Shown piece by piece: positions 6,124 to 7,489 of a stretch of 7,489 nucleotides of DNA. Positions within the stretch are counted from its first letter, which is position 1; every line of letters begins with the position of its first letter. The position numbers and the translations under genes were made by a program. Origin of the DNA: VGCC01 sp040381195 (GTDB taxonomy: Bacteria > Actinomycetota > Actinomycetes > S36-B12); contig JBEIHR010000087.1 of assembly GCA_040381195.1 (NCBI GenBank), positions 1 to 7,489 of the forward strand, written 5' to 3'. The notes beneath the pieces were generated by a model. The model worked only from the letters and a program-made list of their open reading frames with translations. It did not search any database and was not told the origin of the DNA.

Positions 6124-6894
6124 GTGACGATCCCGGATCGGCGCCCCTCCCGGGCAGATCTCGGTCCGGTCACGCGCGAATACGTCACCTCGATGGGGTG
6201 GCGGTCGGTCAACTTCCACACCCATATCTCCCTGGTGAACAGGTACGTGTACGTCGAGGTCCCGAAGGCCGGCTGCGGGACCATGAAGGCAACCCTCGGT
6301 GCGCTCGAGGGCGCCCGGATGAACCCGACGCACGCTCAGCGGTTCCAGGACACGCCGCACAACGGAATGAAGTCCGGCGCCCATGTGCGGCCCTACCAAC
6401 TTCCCGTGGACCTCCTCGAAGAGGTGCTCACCTCTCCTGGCTACAACCGATTCACCGTGGTGCGCGATCCCGCATCCCGCGTGCTCAGTGGCTTTCTGGA
6501 AAAGGTGCAGCAGGGACTCCGACAAAGTGGCCCGATCCTCGACCAGATCGAAGCGTCCACCGGGCGGCGGCCCACACCACAGGATGTGTCGCTGGGCATG
6601 TTCCTCGATGTCATCGGCGCGCAGGATTCACGCGATCAAGACCCGCACTGGCGACGCCAGGCCGACCACATCGGACTCGGCATCGTCCCCTACGACGCCG
6701 TCATCCATTTGGAAAACCTGGATGCATCCTGGTCACGTGTGGCCGAGCTGACCCGGACACCGGATCTCACGGAGTCCTTCTACTGCCGAAACTCCACGGG
6801 TGCATCGGCCAAAGTGAACGACTACTTCGACGACACCACGCGTGCGCAGGTTCGCGACATTTACGCGCAGGATTACGTCGAACTCGGCTACTAG
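6124..6894 (+). CDS. Sulfotransferase family 2-type protein
   Basis: This 256-residue protein probably transfers sulfate from PAPS to a carbohydrate or other hydroxyl acceptor. The 5'-phosphosulfate loop is in RYVYVEVPKAGCGTMKATL (K48 in VPKAGCGTMK, 46-55). The 3'-phosphate motif is in FTVVRDPASRVLSGFLEKV (R114, S118). DPHWRRQ (173-179) and the closing YFDDTTRAQVRDIYAQDYVELGY fit the family ending '..Y..Df..fgY'. No signal peptide or membrane helix is seen, so it looks cytosolic. I chose GTG at 6124, with GGGAG 5 nt upstream; the frame is open further back but crosses the tRNA gene, which rules out earlier starts. No sulfate-activation or glycosyltransferase genes are nearby, so the acceptor is unknown. 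The stop overlaps the convergent asd stop by 4 bp. Confidence 0.85.
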   Translation: MTIPDRRPSRADLGPVTREYVTSMGWRSVNFHTHISLVNRYVYVEVPKAGCGTMKATLGALEGARMNPTHAQRFQDTPHNGMKSGAHVRPYQLPVDLLEEVLTSPGYNRFTVVRDPASRVLSGFLEKVQQGLRQSGPILDQIEASTGRRPTPQDVSLGMFLDVIGAQDSRDQDPHWRRQADHIGLGIVPYDAVIHLENLDASWSRVAELTRTPDLTESFYCRNSTGASAKVNDYFDDTTRAQVRDIYAQDYVELGY

Positions 6895-7489
6895 AGCTTC
6901 GCGGCGACCAGCTCGGCGATCTGTACGGCGTTGAGAGCGGCCCCCTTGCGGAGGTTGTCTCCGCTGACGAAGAGTGCGAGACCGCGGTTGCCATCGACGG
7001 AGGAGTCCTGTCGGATCCGCCCGACGAAGGACGGGTCGGCACCTGCGGCCTGCAACGGTGTGGGGACGTCGGTCACCACCACGCCAGGAGCGGTCTCCAG
7101 GATCGCCGTCGCCTGCTCGGGAGTGAGCGCTGAGGCGAACTCCGCGTTGATCGCCAGCGAGTGCCCGGTGAACACGGGAACGCGCACGCAGGTGCCTGAC
7201 ACGCGCAGGTCGGGTATGCCGAGGATCTTTCGACTCTCGTTGCGCAGTTTCTGCTCTTCGTCGGTCTCCAGAGATCCATCACCGGCGATGCTGCCCGCGA
7301 GGGGGACCACATCGAACGCGATGGGTCGCACGTACTTCGCGGGGGCGGGGAAGTCGACGGCGGTGCCGGTGTAGGTGAGCTGCTCGATCGGCTGCTCCAT
7401 GACGGCGCGCATCTGCGACGCCAACTCCTCGACGCCTGCGAGACCCGAGCCCGAGACCGCCTGGTAACTGCTCACCACGAGGCGCTGGA
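6891..7489 (-). CDS. asd: Aspartate-semialdehyde dehydrogenase, C-terminal part (5' end outside window)
   Basis: The enzyme reduces aspartyl phosphate to aspartate semialdehyde with NADPH, the branch point to lysine/diaminopimelate, threonine and methionine. The visible frame runs in from the right edge and reads QRLVVSSYQAVSGSG at its start; the GTG at 7478 is an internal codon. The Gln of SYQAVSGSG corresponds to the substrate-site Gln (E. coli Q162). In CVRVPVFTGHSLAINAEF the Arg and His seven residues apart correspond to E. coli R267 and H274. The catalytic cysteine lies upstream of this part, outside the window. The C-terminal DNLRKGAALNAVQIAELV is the usual family ending. The dimerisation insert KYVRPIAFDVVPLAGS is in place. 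It is convergent with the sulfotransferase. Its diaminopimelate output links it to peptidoglycan, but no operon with the other genes is visible. Confidence 0.96.
   Translation of the reverse strand, partial: QRLVVSSYQAVSGSGLAGVEELASQMRAVMEQPIEQLTYTGTAVDFPAPAKYVRPIAFDVVPLAGSIAGDGSLETDEEQKLRNESRKILGIPDLRVSGTCVRVPVFTGHSLAINAEFASALTPEQATAILETAPGVVVTDVPTPLQAAGADPSFVGRIRQDSSVDGNRGLALFVSGDNLRKGAALNAVQIAELVAAKL

Noticed and set aside
6198..7133. Plus-strand 311-codon frame over the sulfotransferase and asd
   Set aside because: It is a shadow of two genes with clear catalytic motifs; its translation is Arg/Pro/Gly-rich and featureless.

Overview
The window is GC-rich DNA from a member of the Actinomycetota (class Actinomycetes). 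The evidence is a WhiB-family iron-sulfur regulator, which is confined to this phylum and its phages. A second clue is the order ArsA/Get3-like ATPase, WhiB, PASTA-bearing class A PBP, metallophosphoesterase. From family knowledge this matches Rv3680-whiB4-ponA2-Rv3683 of Mycobacterium tuberculosis and the wblA region of Streptomyces. The genus cannot be fixed from sequence reading alone.

Left block (1-5248), conserved core. The 3' part of an ArsA/Get3-like ATPase runs into a convergent WhiB4/WblA-type gene; their stop codons overlap by 4 bp. A 230-bp divergent spacer separates whiB from a complete bifunctional penicillin-binding protein (GT51, transpeptidase, two PASTA domains). A GatB/YqeY-domain gene is convergent with the PBP. 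A membrane-anchored metallophosphoesterase of the YkuE/Rv3683 type is divergent from the YqeY gene. The block suggests a cell-envelope and redox-stress neighbourhood.

Middle block (5249-6894), accessory in appearance. It holds a compact minus-strand toxin-antitoxin-like pair: a small toxin-like gene first, then an RHH antitoxin overlapping it by 14 nt. Next come a tRNA-Pro(CGG) without an encoded CCA, a strong hairpin directly behind it, and an orphan family-2 sulfotransferase starting 52 nt after the tRNA. A tRNA flanked by a TA pair and a carbohydrate-type sulfotransferase is a typical setting for gene gain, but no integrase or att duplication is visible.

Right edge (6891-7489). The C-terminal part of aspartate-semialdehyde dehydrogenase (asd) is on the minus strand, convergent with the sulfotransferase, again with a 4-bp stop overlap. 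asd feeds the diaminopimelate branch for peptidoglycan as well as threonine and methionine synthesis.

No CRISPR array, insertion sequence or unmistakably new multi-gene system is visible. The least described pieces are the small toxin-like protein with its start-codon palindrome, and the tRNA-hairpin-sulfotransferase arrangement.
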